Shown here piece by piece: positions 27,509 to 35,954 of a stretch of DNA of 64,000 nt. The translations under genes were made by a program, and so were the position numbers. The stretch lies in assembly GCF_046614695.1 (NCBI RefSeq), contig NZ_JBKKHQ010000013.1, positions 1 through 64,000 on the forward strand. Direction: 5' to 3'. Each line of letters opens with the position of its first letter. Position 1 is the first letter of the stretch. The notes under the pieces were generated by a model. That model ran no database searches. It was given only the letters and a program-made list of their open reading frames with translations, and had not been told where the DNA came from. Source of the DNA: Pokkaliibacter sp046614695. GTDB lineage: Bacteria > Pseudomonadota > Gammaproteobacteria > Pseudomonadales > Balneatricaceae.

Positions 27509-28102
27509 ATGTTACGTCCTGATCTTGATCTGATCCAGCACTGGGTTCGCCCCAATACTCGTGTCCTTGACCTTGGCTGTGGCGATGGCCAGCTACTGGC
27601 CTGGCTGCAAACCCACAAGGGCGTGCGCGGCTACGGTCTGGAAATTGATGCCGATAACATCCGCCAGTGCCTTGAGCGCAATGTCTGCGTGCTGGAGCAA
27701 AACCTCGACAAAGGCCTGGGTAACTTCCGCGACCAGGCGTTCGATACCGTCCTCATGAGCCAGGCGCTACAGACACTGCATCGCCCGGACTCGGCACTGG
27801 AAGAGATGCTGCGCGTCGGTCGTGAATGCATCATCACCTTCCCCAACTTTGGACACTGGCGTAACCGTTTCCACCTCGCCCGCCGCGGCCGGATGCCGGT
27901 ATCGAAGTTCCTGCCCTTTGAATGGTACGACACGCCTAACATCCACTTCTGTACCTTCCGTGACTTTGAACAGCTCTGCCGGGAACGCGGCATCAGCATT
28001 CTTGACCGCACCGTAGTGGACTCGGAGCATCGGGATAACTGGGCAGCACGTTACTTCCCGAACCTGCTTGGGGAAGTTGCGATTTACCGTGTGACTCGTT
28101 AG
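27509..28102 (+). CDS. metW: Methionine biosynthesis protein MetW
   Basis: MetW is a SAM-methyltransferase-fold protein needed with MetX for methionine synthesis in Pseudomonas relatives. It is thought to activate MetX. The start at 27509 gives 197 residues. The Rossmann motif VLDLGCGDGQLL and the family segments LGNFRDQAFDTVLMSQ and ITFPNFGHWRNR are present. It begins 1 bp after the metX stop. Confidence 0.93.
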   Translation: MLRPDLDLIQHWVRPNTRVLDLGCGDGQLLAWLQTHKGVRGYGLEIDADNIRQCLERNVCVLEQNLDKGLGNFRDQAFDTVLMSQALQTLHRPDSALEEMLRVGRECIITFPNFGHWRNRFHLARRGRMPVSKFLPFEWYDTPNIHFCTFRDFEQLCRERGISILDRTVVDSEHRDNWAARYFPNLLGEVAIYRVTR

Positions 28103-28150
28103 GAACAGGACAGCCCACTCAAGCGGAAAATCACTGCCAAGGAGAGCCCT

Positions 28151-28696
28151 ATGCTGCGTCTGGAAGTCGATGAAGAAATCAGCCTGTGTCTTTGCAGTCC
28201 GGACATGGCCGAGCCGATCTTCTCCATTGTCGATGCCCAGCGGCCCTGGCTTGAACGCTGGCTGGCCTGGCCACCGGAAATCAAAAGCCCGGATGATGCC
28301 CTCAACATGATCCGCCAGCAGCTTCACCTGCTGGCAGAGCGTGAGCTGATGCCGCTGTGCATTATCTATCGGGGACAACTGGCCGGCGGTATTCACCTGC
28401 AGCAAATTGACTGGCGTATCGAGACCGGACGCGTGGGTTACTGGCTGAGTGAAGATTGCACGGGCAAAGGCATTATGCGGCGGGCGCTGGAAAAAATGAT
28501 GCGACTGGCGTTCGAGGAATGGCAGCTGGTGCGTCTGGAGATCCGGGTGGCCTCAGACAACGCCGCCAGCCGTCGGGTGATTGAGCGAGCTGGTTTTCTG
28601 CACGAGGGCCGTATCCGCCACGCGGAGAAGCTGGGCAATATCATCGTGGATCATGACATCTACGGCCTGATGAAAGAGGAGTGGCGCGCACGCTAG
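28151..28696 (+). CDS. GNAT acetyltransferase of the RimJ/RimL type
   Basis: The 181-residue protein has a GNAT fold with the acetyl-CoA-binding region around GYWLSEDCTGKGIMRRALE. A C-terminal segment RVASDNAASRRVIERAGF is typical of RimL-like ribosomal-protein or small-molecule acetyltransferases. The acceptor is unknown. It lies 48 bp after metW and may be co-transcribed. A GC hairpin without a T run (28683-28702) covers its stop codon. Confidence 0.85.
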   Translation: MLRLEVDEEISLCLCSPDMAEPIFSIVDAQRPWLERWLAWPPEIKSPDDALNMIRQQLHLLAERELMPLCIIYRGQLAGGIHLQQIDWRIETGRVGYWLSEDCTGKGIMRRALEKMMRLAFEEWQLVRLEIRVASDNAASRRVIERAGFLHEGRIRHAEKLGNIIVDHDIYGLMKEEWRAR

Positions 28697-28721
28697 CGCG
28701 CCGGTTCAGGGTAATACCGCT

Positions 28722-29615
28722 CTAGCGAATCTGCGCAACAAAACGGGAAAGGGCTTCAAACTTATCAGGGTCGTTATCCACAAAGACGATTTTGACGCTG
28801 AGGAAGGTGCTTTCGATGCTGCGCTCAGCGGCCTGCACCGAATAGACAAAGCCATTCACCCGCGCCACCTGCTGACCACCTTCCTGCTCAATATCCACCA
28901 CGGCCTGTTCCAGCACGCCGGGATTACGCTCCTCGACCTTAATCACCAACAGCGCTTCCTGCAGATTGATGTCTTTGATCATGCAGCGCAGGGTCGAACC
29001 ATCCGGCAGTCGAAGCTGTGCGAGTCCTTTAGGCGCCTGACTAGCCGCCACCTTTTTGCCCGTGCCCTTGGCCGCCGCAGTACCGCCTGTCAAAACGCTC
29101 ACGGACTCTGCCGCGACGCCCTGGGGTTTGGCCGCCGGTGCCGCTTTCGCTCCCAATAACGCACTCTGGCTGCCACTCATCGCGGCAGGAGCAGCCGCTC
29201 CGCCACCCGGGCGTTGCGCCAGCGCCTTGAGGTCATATTTCTTGGAAAGGACTTTGGCCAGCTTGTTCAGCAATTGCTCATTGCTAAAGGGTTTGCCGAT
29301 ATAGTCAGACACCCCGCTTTGCACTGCCTCAACCACGTACTCCTTATCAATACGACTGGTGACCATGATAAAGGGCACCGCTTTATAGCTTTCCTGAGCG
29401 CGTACCCATTTGAGTACATCCAATCCGGTCATTTCCGGCATTTCCCAGTCACAGAGAATGATATCGAAGGCCGTTTTATTCAGCAGCTGCAATGCCTGTT
29501 TACCATGAGCCGCTTCGTGCACCTCAATACCTGGCAACTTGGTGCGTACCACGCGCTTGACCAAATCCCGGATAAAACTGGCATCATCCACTACCAGCAA
29601 ACGTACTTCTGCCAT
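28722..29615 (-). CDS. CheY-type response regulator with a C-terminal PilZ-like domain
   Basis: The 297-residue protein has a receiver domain (about 1-130) with phospho-acceptor D56 (CDWEMP) and switch residues T86 and K108 (GKPFS). An Ala/Gly/Lys-rich linker (about 135-195) leads to a C-terminal beta-rich domain (about 195-297). That domain starts LAQLRLPDGSTLRCMIKDINLQEALLV and is reminiscent of PilZ (a DxxxxG-like turn). The canonical PilZ RxxxR motif is not clear, so c-di-GMP binding is doubtful. No cognate kinase is adjacent. A small membrane protein gene follows 66 bp downstream. Confidence 0.8.
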   Translation of the reverse strand: MAEVRLLVVDDASFIRDLVKRVVRTKLPGIEVHEAAHGKQALQLLNKTAFDIILCDWEMPEMTGLDVLKWVRAQESYKAVPFIMVTSRIDKEYVVEAVQSGVSDYIGKPFSNEQLLNKLAKVLSKKYDLKALAQRPGGGAAAPAAMSGSQSALLGAKAAPAAKPQGVAAESVSVLTGGTAAAKGTGKKVAASQAPKGLAQLRLPDGSTLRCMIKDINLQEALLVIKVEERNPGVLEQAVVDIEQEGGQQVARVNGFVYSVQAAERSIESTFLSVKIVFVDNDPDKFEALSRFVAQIR

Positions 29616-29681
29616 TCGAACCTCATTGACTGCGGGAAATCCGCTCCCTGTACCTGATACGACGTAACGCCTCAGGTAATT

Positions 29682-29909
29682 TTAAAAACCGAGATGGTTA
29701 TACAATCTGGCAAATAGCCCGATCACCATGACGGTGATCCCTAACCGATAGAGTACATATTCCCCGGCAGAAAAGGCGATGGTAGGCCGCCAGAAATAAA
29801 CCAGTGAGCGCCAATCTCCGGTTCGGCGGCCATAAAGACTGAAGCCCATGAGTATCATCACCAGGCCACTGACCAGAAACACCGGTTCCAGAATCCCAAT
29901 CATCGTCAT
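29682..29909 (-). CDS. Small membrane protein, unknown function
   Basis: From ATG 29909 this gives 75 residues with two hydrophobic segments (ILEPVFLVSGLVMILMGF and LYRLGITVMVIGLFARL) and a Trp/Arg-rich middle. I do not recognise the family. An upstream GTG (29915) or a downstream ATG (29903) are alternative starts. It lies between the response regulator and ldhA on the same strand. Confidence 0.55.
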   Translation of the reverse strand: MTMIGILEPVFLVSGLVMILMGFSLYGRRTGDWRSLVYFWRPTIAFSAGEYVLYRLGITVMVIGLFARLYNHLGF

Positions 29910-29967
29910 CCCCACTCACCCATCAGGGCGAAGCTGTTGTTAGTGTTATTTTCAGCGATGCCTTTTA

Positions 29968-30003
29968 CCCGACGCAGGGTGAACCAGCGCAGCCTGCGTC
30001 GGG
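29968..30003. repeat. Inverted repeat downstream of ldhA
   Basis: Perfect 11-bp arms CCCGACGCAGG and CCTGCGTCGGG flank a 14-nt loop, 24 bp past the ldhA stop. Neither strand has a T run after it, so it is not a classical terminator. It may protect the 3' end of the mRNA. Confidence 0.6.
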
Positions 30004-30026
30004 GTATCAGAAAAGTTGTAGCAGGG

Positions 30027-31040
30027 TCAGGCCAAATAATCACTTCCCAAAAGGTTGGGGCAAGCTTCGCCCTGACCGAGCTGAACAAGATTTCGCAGAG
30101 TCACCTCGGCAATGCTGCCTAGCGCCTCCTCGGTGAAGAAGCCCTGATGTCCGGTAATCAGCACATTGGGGAAGGTCAGCAGGCGTTCGAAAGCATCATC
30201 AGCGATGACTTTGTCGGACAGATCCTCAAAGAAGAGATCCCCTTCCTGCTCATAGACATCCAGCCCCAGATAACCGAGCTGCTCGCTTTTTAGCGCGGCA
30301 ATCACTGCGGCGGTATCAATCAACCCGCCGCGACTGGTGTTAATCAGCATCACGCCGCGACGCATCTGCGCCAAAGAGTACTCATTAATCAGATGGAAGG
30401 TGTCCCGGGTCAGGGGGCAATGCAGGGAAATCACATCGCTGTCGGCATACAGGGTTTCAAGACTGACCGGCTCGATGCCAATCGCTTTCGCCGCCTCGCT
30501 AAACACCTGATCAAAACCAATCACCCGCATCCCCAGCCCCTTGAGAATACGCGCAGTGGCAAGGCCAATCTTGCCAAGCCCGATCAGGCCTGCCGTGCGT
30601 CCGTGAAAGTTAAAACCAAGCAGCCCCTGCAGCGCGAAATTGCCATCACGCACCCGCTGAAAGGCGCGGTGATATTTTCGGCTCAGGGTCAGCATCAGCC
30701 CAACCGCATGTTCTGCCACTGACTCTGGCGAATACGCCGGAACACGGACTACGCTAATACCCAGCTGGTCCGCCATTTTCAGATCCACGTTATTGAAACC
30801 GGCGCAGCGCAAGGCGACAAAACGCAATCCATGACTGGCCAGAGAGGCCAGCACCGGCGCGGTGAGTTCATCGTTAACAAAGACACAGACCGCCTCAAAG
30901 CCTTTGGCCAGCTCCCAGGTTTCGCGGTTGAGACGGACATGAAAGTAGTGAAGATCGTGACCGGCTTCACCGAGGGCCTGATTGGCCGCGCTGAGAAAAG
31001 CCTGGTCATAGGGCTTACTGCCGAAAACCGCCACACGCAT
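30027..31040 (-). CDS. ldhA: Fermentative D-lactate dehydrogenase
   Basis: LdhA reduces pyruvate to D-lactate with NADH. From ATG 31040 (MRVAVFGSKPYDQ) it has 337 residues. It follows E. coli LdhA closely, with ALRCAGFNNVDL, VPAYSPESVAEHA, the Rossmann motif GLGKIG, the catalytic Arg in NTSRGGLID, and the late YEQEGDLFFED and TGHQGFFTEEAL with the catalytic His. Other D-2-hydroxyacid dehydrogenases are less likely. It is divergent from an oxidoreductase gene. Confidence 0.92.
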   Translation of the reverse strand: MRVAVFGSKPYDQAFLSAANQALGEAGHDLHYFHVRLNRETWELAKGFEAVCVFVNDELTAPVLASLASHGLRFVALRCAGFNNVDLKMADQLGISVVRVPAYSPESVAEHAVGLMLTLSRKYHRAFQRVRDGNFALQGLLGFNFHGRTAGLIGLGKIGLATARILKGLGMRVIGFDQVFSEAAKAIGIEPVSLETLYADSDVISLHCPLTRDTFHLINEYSLAQMRRGVMLINTSRGGLIDTAAVIAALKSEQLGYLGLDVYEQEGDLFFEDLSDKVIADDAFERLLTFPNVLITGHQGFFTEEALGSIAEVTLRNLVQLGQGEACPNLLGSDYLA

Positions 31041-31111
31041 GCTGAACCTCCCGTTCAGTTCATGAGGAACGCCGGCGAAGACTTGAACTCCCCGTTCGCA
31101 AGCGGCAGATA

Positions 31112-31128
31112 CCACGTTAGTGACGTGG
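31112..31128. promoter_or_regulatory. Inverted repeat between ldhA and the oxidoreductase
   Basis: Arms CCACGT and ACGTGG flank TAGTG in the 126-bp divergent gap. A shared operator is possible. No regulator is encoded next to it. Confidence 0.35.
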
Positions 31129-31166
31129 AACCTGTCGGAACGACCTTAGAGATCCAGGGGGATACC

Positions 31167-32111
31167 ATGAAAAGCATCCGCATACATGCCTTCGGGGGCA
31201 CAGATGTCCTGCAGATTGATGAAGTACCGACGCCCTTGCTGGAAGCCGGTAATGTCATCGTCCATACCCGCGCAGCGGGGGTCAACCCCATTGACTGGAA
31301 GACTCGCCAGGGCGGCGGCGCTGCCATGGCCTCTGAAGGGCTGCCACTGGTATTAGGCTGGGAAATGTCCGGCGTCGTGGATTCCGCCTCTGCCGAGGTA
31401 TCGATCTTTCAGCCCGGCGATGCCGTCATGGGCCTGCTGAACTTCCCCTCCCCCGGCCGCTGCTATGCCGAGGAGGTTTCCGCCTCTGCCGGGCACCTGA
31501 TTCACAAGCCGGATAACCTGAGCTTTGCCGAAGCGGCCGCACTGCCGCTGGCCGGGCTGACCGCCTGGCAGGCACTTTATGATCAGGGACACCTGCGAGA
31601 AGGCATGCGCGTGGTGATTCTGGCGGCCGCCGGTGGTGTTGGTCATCTGGCCTGCCAGATTGCCCTGGCCGCGGGTGCCGAAGTGATCGCGGTGGCCTCC
31701 GCCTCTCATCATGATTACCTGCGAAGCCTGGGCATCAAACACTGCGTGGACTATCACACCACCGATGTGGCCGAGATGATTCAGGATGCCGATATCGTAC
31801 TGGATGGCGTGGGTGGCAGCACGGGGGCCAAGGCCGCACGCTGCCTGAGCCATAACGGCATTCTGGTCACCCTGCCCTCACGCACAGCCGAGGAAGTGAT
31901 TGAAGCGGTAGTGCAGCAAGGCCACCGGGCCACTGGCCTCAGAGTCGCACCTTCGCATGATCAGCTGGAATCCCTGCTGGAACTGACGCAGGACCGTAAG
32001 CTCAAAATCCAGCTGGAGCACAGGATTCCGTTTGAAGAGGTCGCCCGTGCACACACGCTGAGTGAGTCAGGCCGGACCCGCGGCAAGATTGTACTCACGT
32101 TCAAAGAGTAA
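31167..32111 (+). CDS. NADPH:quinone-reductase-like zinc-independent MDR oxidoreductase
   Basis: The 314-residue medium-chain dehydrogenase/reductase has an N-terminal GroES-like domain (GVNPIDWKTRQGGG) and a Rossmann domain with AAAGGVGHLACQIA. It lacks the cysteine and histidine zinc ligands of alcohol dehydrogenases, which fits the quinone oxidoreductase branch. The substrate is unknown. The start at 31167 follows an AGGGGGAT ribosome site. Its divergence from ldhA suggests, but does not prove, a link to redox balance. Confidence 0.83.
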   Translation: MKSIRIHAFGGTDVLQIDEVPTPLLEAGNVIVHTRAAGVNPIDWKTRQGGGAAMASEGLPLVLGWEMSGVVDSASAEVSIFQPGDAVMGLLNFPSPGRCYAEEVSASAGHLIHKPDNLSFAEAAALPLAGLTAWQALYDQGHLREGMRVVILAAAGGVGHLACQIALAAGAEVIAVASASHHDYLRSLGIKHCVDYHTTDVAEMIQDADIVLDGVGGSTGAKAARCLSHNGILVTLPSRTAEEVIEAVVQQGHRATGLRVAPSHDQLESLLELTQDRKLKIQLEHRIPFEEVARAHTLSESGRTRGKIVLTFKE

Positions 32112-32146
32112 CTGACGAGGACGGAAGAGACCTGCTACCGCTGAAC

Positions 32147-34438
32147 TCAGGCGTCGTGATGCGCCGCAGGTTCAGCGGCCAGCCAGCTTTCCGCAGGGCG
32201 CGGATGGCCGAAGTAGTAACCCTGGAAGAGATGACACTGATGCCGGCGCAGGAATTCAGCCTGAGCCTCCGTCTCCACGCCTTCAGCCACCACCTGCAGG
32301 TTCATGTGCTGAGACAGGGTCAGAATCAGCGCCACCAGTGAGGCATCGCTGGAGTCTTCCGGCAAATCACGAATAAAGCTTCGATCAATCTTGAGTTCAT
32401 TAATCGGCAAACGTTTGAGATACGCCAGCGACGAATAACCGGTGCCGAAGTCATCAATGGAAAGACGCACACCCTGCATCTGCAGGCGCTGCATGATCAG
32501 GCGAACGGCATCAAAATCCTCGATAACCAGACTTTCCGTCACTTCCAGCGTCAACTGATCCTGAGCGATACCGTAGTCGCGCAGCAGGGTTTCCACCCGC
32601 TGGACAAAGTTGCCATGCAGGAACTGCAGGGCACTGACGTTCACCGCCAGCTTCAGGCCCGGATGAGCCGCCATCAGTCGGCAGCTTTCCTCCAGCACCC
32701 AATCGCCAAGGGGAATAATCAGCCCGGTTTCTTCGGCCACATCAATAAAGTCACCCGGCATCACCATGCCACGCATGGGGCTCATCCAGCGCAGCAGCAC
32801 TTCATAACCGATGACGTCCTCTGCCAGCGATAATTGTGGCTGCAGATAGAGCTGTAACTCCTGCTGAACCAGGGCACGACGCAGCTCGGCCTCAATAGCA
32901 AAACGGTGCTCGACCTTGGCGCGCATCGCTGGCTCAAACCACACACACTGGTTTCGTCCGCGCTCTTTGGCCTGATACATGGCCATATCTGCCTGTTTCA
33001 ACAACTCGCCGACATCTTCGTATTGCTGATCAAACAGCACGGAACCAATGGAGCAGCCGACTTTCAGCTCCCGATGATGCAACGACACGGGCATAGCAAT
33101 ATGGCGAATCAGCTCGGCGATGGCACTGTCAGCTTCCGCCATGGCCTTACCGGGATGATCACCCAAACCGTTGTAGACGATAACGAACTCATCGCCGCCG
33201 AGACGCGCCAGCATATCCTGCGGACGCAAATGGCGGCTCAGACGGTTGGCCATCACCTGCAGCAACTCATCGCCGGTGGCATGACCAAAGACGTCATTAA
33301 TATTCTTGAAGTGATCCAGGTCGATAAACAGCAAAGCGCCGTATTCGCCGCGCGTGCGCAGCCCCGAGGCCAGCTCCTGCAGTTTCTTCAGCAACTGGGT
33401 ACGGTTGGGCAGATGCGTCAGCACATCAAAGAATGCGAGGCTTTCGATCTGCTGTTCGGTATGGCGGCGGGCGGTCACATCCCGGCTGATGCCGATAATA
33501 CCGACGATGCTGCCGTCCATATCGCGAAGCGGCGCTTTCAGGGTATCAAAGAGGTAATCCACCCCACTTTTGGAGCGCACTTCCTGCTCATGGGTGGAGA
33601 CTTCGCCACTCTTGATGACTTCCAGATCACTGCGTCGATACATTTTGGCGGTTTGGGCATTGACCAGATCCGTATCAATCGCCCCGACAATGTCTTTGCG
33701 GTCCATGCTCATAAAACGGCAAAACGCTTCATTACAGCCGATGTATTTGCCTTCCAGATCCTTGAAGAAAATCAGATCCGGCATGGAGTCGAGCAGGTTC
33801 GCCATCAGCAGGCTTTGCTGATTCAGGCGGTTTTCTGTGCGCGATTGCAGGCTGGCGCGACGATAGAACACCACAATCGCGATCGTCAGGATCAATACAA
33901 TGGCCATCAGCGCGCGGTTGATAATACGCGTCGTGGCGGAATTGTCCTGCGTAGGAATATCCAGTGCGGTACTGGGCGGCGGCTCACTGCGAAGCGAGGT
34001 TTCCAGCGGCCGTCCGGTAATGTCCTGCACGATGGCAAAGCGCAGTTCGCGCCCTTTCACATACAAGGGCCAGGAGTTGACCTGCATGGTGCGAATGCCG
34101 CCGTCGGCAAGACGATGCAGCGCAATGATGTAGTGGATATTGTCCTGTTCGGCCTTCTGCCGCTCGCGGGCAGAGGTTTTGAGATCGGTCATGTTGATCT
34201 GCTGGATATTCATCCCTTCGAGATCACGACCATAGCCATAAAAGGCGATAGCGCTGTCATTCGCGCGCAGAATCTGACCGCTCTTGGGGTCAAACACCAG
34301 CAGTGGCGAGGTTACCTGTTCGAACAGGTCAGCCGGAATCAGCACATCACCCGGTGTGTGCGCATAGCTCGATGCCATGCTCGCCAGCAGCAAGCATGCC
34401 GTCATCAGGAGCTTTGTTATCCAGCCCTTACAACCCAT
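32147..34438 (-). CDS. Membrane PAS-GGDEF-EAL protein (c-di-GMP turnover)
   Basis: The 763-residue protein has a signal or membrane helix (about 8-25), a PAS domain (about 45-145), a membrane segment (about 172-192), a second PAS domain (about 205-325), GGDEF (about 330-490) and EAL (about 505-755). GGDEF is intact (ARLGGDEF), and an RxxD I-site (RPQD) lies five residues before it, suggesting product inhibition. The EAL signature reads EVLLRW, and the other metal/catalytic residues are present (NVSALQF, EVTES, DDFGTGYSSL, KIDRSFI, AEGVET). Both activities are therefore plausible. The PAS-associated segment resembles those of other signalling phosphodiesterases, and the ligand is unknown. Confidence 0.92.
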   Translation of the reverse strand: MGCKGWITKLLMTACLLLASMASSYAHTPGDVLIPADLFEQVTSPLLVFDPKSGQILRANDSAIAFYGYGRDLEGMNIQQINMTDLKTSARERQKAEQDNIHYIIALHRLADGGIRTMQVNSWPLYVKGRELRFAIVQDITGRPLETSLRSEPPPSTALDIPTQDNSATTRIINRALMAIVLILTIAIVVFYRRASLQSRTENRLNQQSLLMANLLDSMPDLIFFKDLEGKYIGCNEAFCRFMSMDRKDIVGAIDTDLVNAQTAKMYRRSDLEVIKSGEVSTHEQEVRSKSGVDYLFDTLKAPLRDMDGSIVGIIGISRDVTARRHTEQQIESLAFFDVLTHLPNRTQLLKKLQELASGLRTRGEYGALLFIDLDHFKNINDVFGHATGDELLQVMANRLSRHLRPQDMLARLGGDEFVIVYNGLGDHPGKAMAEADSAIAELIRHIAMPVSLHHRELKVGCSIGSVLFDQQYEDVGELLKQADMAMYQAKERGRNQCVWFEPAMRAKVEHRFAIEAELRRALVQQELQLYLQPQLSLAEDVIGYEVLLRWMSPMRGMVMPGDFIDVAEETGLIIPLGDWVLEESCRLMAAHPGLKLAVNVSALQFLHGNFVQRVETLLRDYGIAQDQLTLEVTESLVIEDFDAVRLIMQRLQMQGVRLSIDDFGTGYSSLAYLKRLPINELKIDRSFIRDLPEDSSDASLVALILTLSQHMNLQVVAEGVETEAQAEFLRRHQCHLFQGYYFGHPRPAESWLAAEPAAHHDA

Positions 34439-34685
34439 ATCAACCCGTTAACGCTCTCGACTCGTTAAAAATTTTCTCAAAGCTCTGTCGGCTTCGTGCA
34501 GAAAATCAGGAAAATTTACGTTATGAGAAAGCCTCTCAAACTACCAGTCTCAAACCGTTTGGATGGACGCAATGACGCCAAGGCGCGCTTATTCGTCAGT
34601 AGAACGCGCATTACGATGCCAGCGGCAGTCTATGCTATACAGTGTGCAAGCCGATCACCCCGGGACAAGGATTGACGCCCTGAAG

Positions 34686-35594
34686 ATGATGCCGTTATTC
34701 AGAGGATTGCTGACGAGCCTGCTGCTGCTCGCCTGTACGGTGGTGTGTATCCTGCCGCTGATTCTGCTGGGCCTGATCAAGGCACTGCTGCCTTTCCCGG
34801 GCGGACAACACCTATTGGGAGTGGGCGTCCGTTTCTTTGCCCGGAGCTGGGCGCGCATCAATCGTCGTATCCTGCTGGCTCTGCTGCCGACGCGCTGGGT
34901 CATCGACGGTCGTGAGCATCTGCACGCAGACCGTTCGGCGCTGGTGCTGTGCAATCACCAAAGCTGGGTGGATATTCCCTGTCTGGTGGAGCTGATGCTG
35001 GATCGCGCGCCTTTCTTTACCTTCTTCCTTAAGCGCCAGCTGATCTGGGTTCCCTTTGTGGGTCTGGCTTGCTGGGCGCTCGACTACCCTTTCATGCGCC
35101 GTCACAGCCGTGAGGCCATTGCACGCAACCCCGGCCTCGCCCATGAGGATCTCGCCACCACGCGCCGTGCTTGTGAGAAGCTGCGCGGGCGTGCTGTCTC
35201 GCTGGTGAATTATGTCGAAGGCACACGCTTTACACCGGCCAAGCAGGCGGCGCAGCAATCCCCCTATCGGCATCTGTTACGTCCCAAAGCCGGCGGCGTT
35301 GCTTTTACCCTCAATGCCATGGGCGATCAGATCAGTACCGTGCTGGATGTCACGCTGTTTTATCCACAGGGGATTCCGAACTTCTGGCAGTTTCTCTCAG
35401 GGCAGGTCCAGGAAGTGCGAATGCAGGTCGTAGCACATGAGGTACCTGCCGAGTTTCGTGCAGGCAATTATCAGCAGGATGCCAGCTACCGTCGGGCAGT
35501 ACAGGACTGGCTTAATGGGTTATGGCAGGAAAAAGATCAACGGATCGCGCGCTGGCAATCAGGAACGGCGGAAGAGACCAAACGCGCAGAGTGA
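34686..35594 (+). CDS. yihG: 1-acyl-glycerophosphate-type acyltransferase of the YihG family
   Basis: This is a membrane acyltransferase similar to E. coli YihG, involved in phospholipid acyl-chain composition. From ATG 34686 (MMPLFRGLL) the 302-residue protein has an N-terminal membrane segment (about 8-36), the catalytic NHQSWVDI (H-x4-D) and the substrate motif NYVEGTRFT. It also has the YihG-like segments FLKRQLIWVPFVGLACWALD and a C-terminal WLNGLWQEKD. Frame upstream of 34686 has no family similarity. Its last 36 bp overlap a convergent small ORF. Confidence 0.87.
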   Translation: MMPLFRGLLTSLLLLACTVVCILPLILLGLIKALLPFPGGQHLLGVGVRFFARSWARINRRILLALLPTRWVIDGREHLHADRSALVLCNHQSWVDIPCLVELMLDRAPFFTFFLKRQLIWVPFVGLACWALDYPFMRRHSREAIARNPGLAHEDLATTRRACEKLRGRAVSLVNYVEGTRFTPAKQAAQQSPYRHLLRPKAGGVAFTLNAMGDQISTVLDVTLFYPQGIPNFWQFLSGQVQEVRMQVVAHEVPAEFRAGNYQQDASYRRAVQDWLNGLWQEKDQRIARWQSGTAEETKRAE

Positions 35595-35819
35595 CAGGCC
35601 GACCAGCGCCATCAGCGCACTGGCTTCCATCAGATAGGTGTGGCGTTCGGTAAAGGAGCGAAAGACCACCAGCCCCTGGACACACTGGCCCGTGCCGTAG
35701 TCATAGGCTTTGCCCTGTTGCAGACACTCACTGATATCGCGCCAGTCCAGGCAATACACCAGGATGACACTCAATAGCGGAACGCCCAGCAAACTGAGAC
35801 CCCAACGCACCACTCCCAT
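35559..35819 (-). CDS. Small membrane protein, unknown function
   Basis: About 86 residues from ATG 35819. A GTG at 35813 has the better spaced GGAG and may be the true start. It has two hydrophobic segments (LSLLGVPLLSVILVYCL and LMEASALMALVGLSLCAFGLF) separated by a loop with two cysteines (ECLQQGKAYDYGTGQC). I do not recognise the family. Its 3' end overlaps the convergent acyltransferase by 36 bp. Confidence 0.5.
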   Translation of the reverse strand: MGVVRWGLSLLGVPLLSVILVYCLDWRDISECLQQGKAYDYGTGQCVQGLVVFRSFTERHTYLMEASALMALVGLSLCAFGLFRRS

Positions 35820-35954
35820 TCTCCTCAATCACTGCCGTTTGAATACCGCAATGCTAAGGCCTAAACCGAGAGGCGGAAATCCGGTGTCAGGCATTTCCCC
35901 ATTAGATTCTACTTTGTCACCTGATCCGGCCGCTGATGTGCACATTGGTCGTCA

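Noticed and set aside
28683..28702. Hairpin GGCGCGC/GCGCGCC covering the GNAT stop codon as a terminator
   Set aside because: No T run follows on either strand.
32906..34468. A 520-codon open frame opposite the PAS-GGDEF-EAL gene
   Set aside because: It is an antisense shadow: it has no recognisable domain, and the opposite strand encodes a fully motif-supported protein.
34563..34685. Extended N-terminus of the acyltransferase gene
   Set aside because: The upstream 41 codons have no family similarity. The membrane segment and catalytic fold are complete from 34686.
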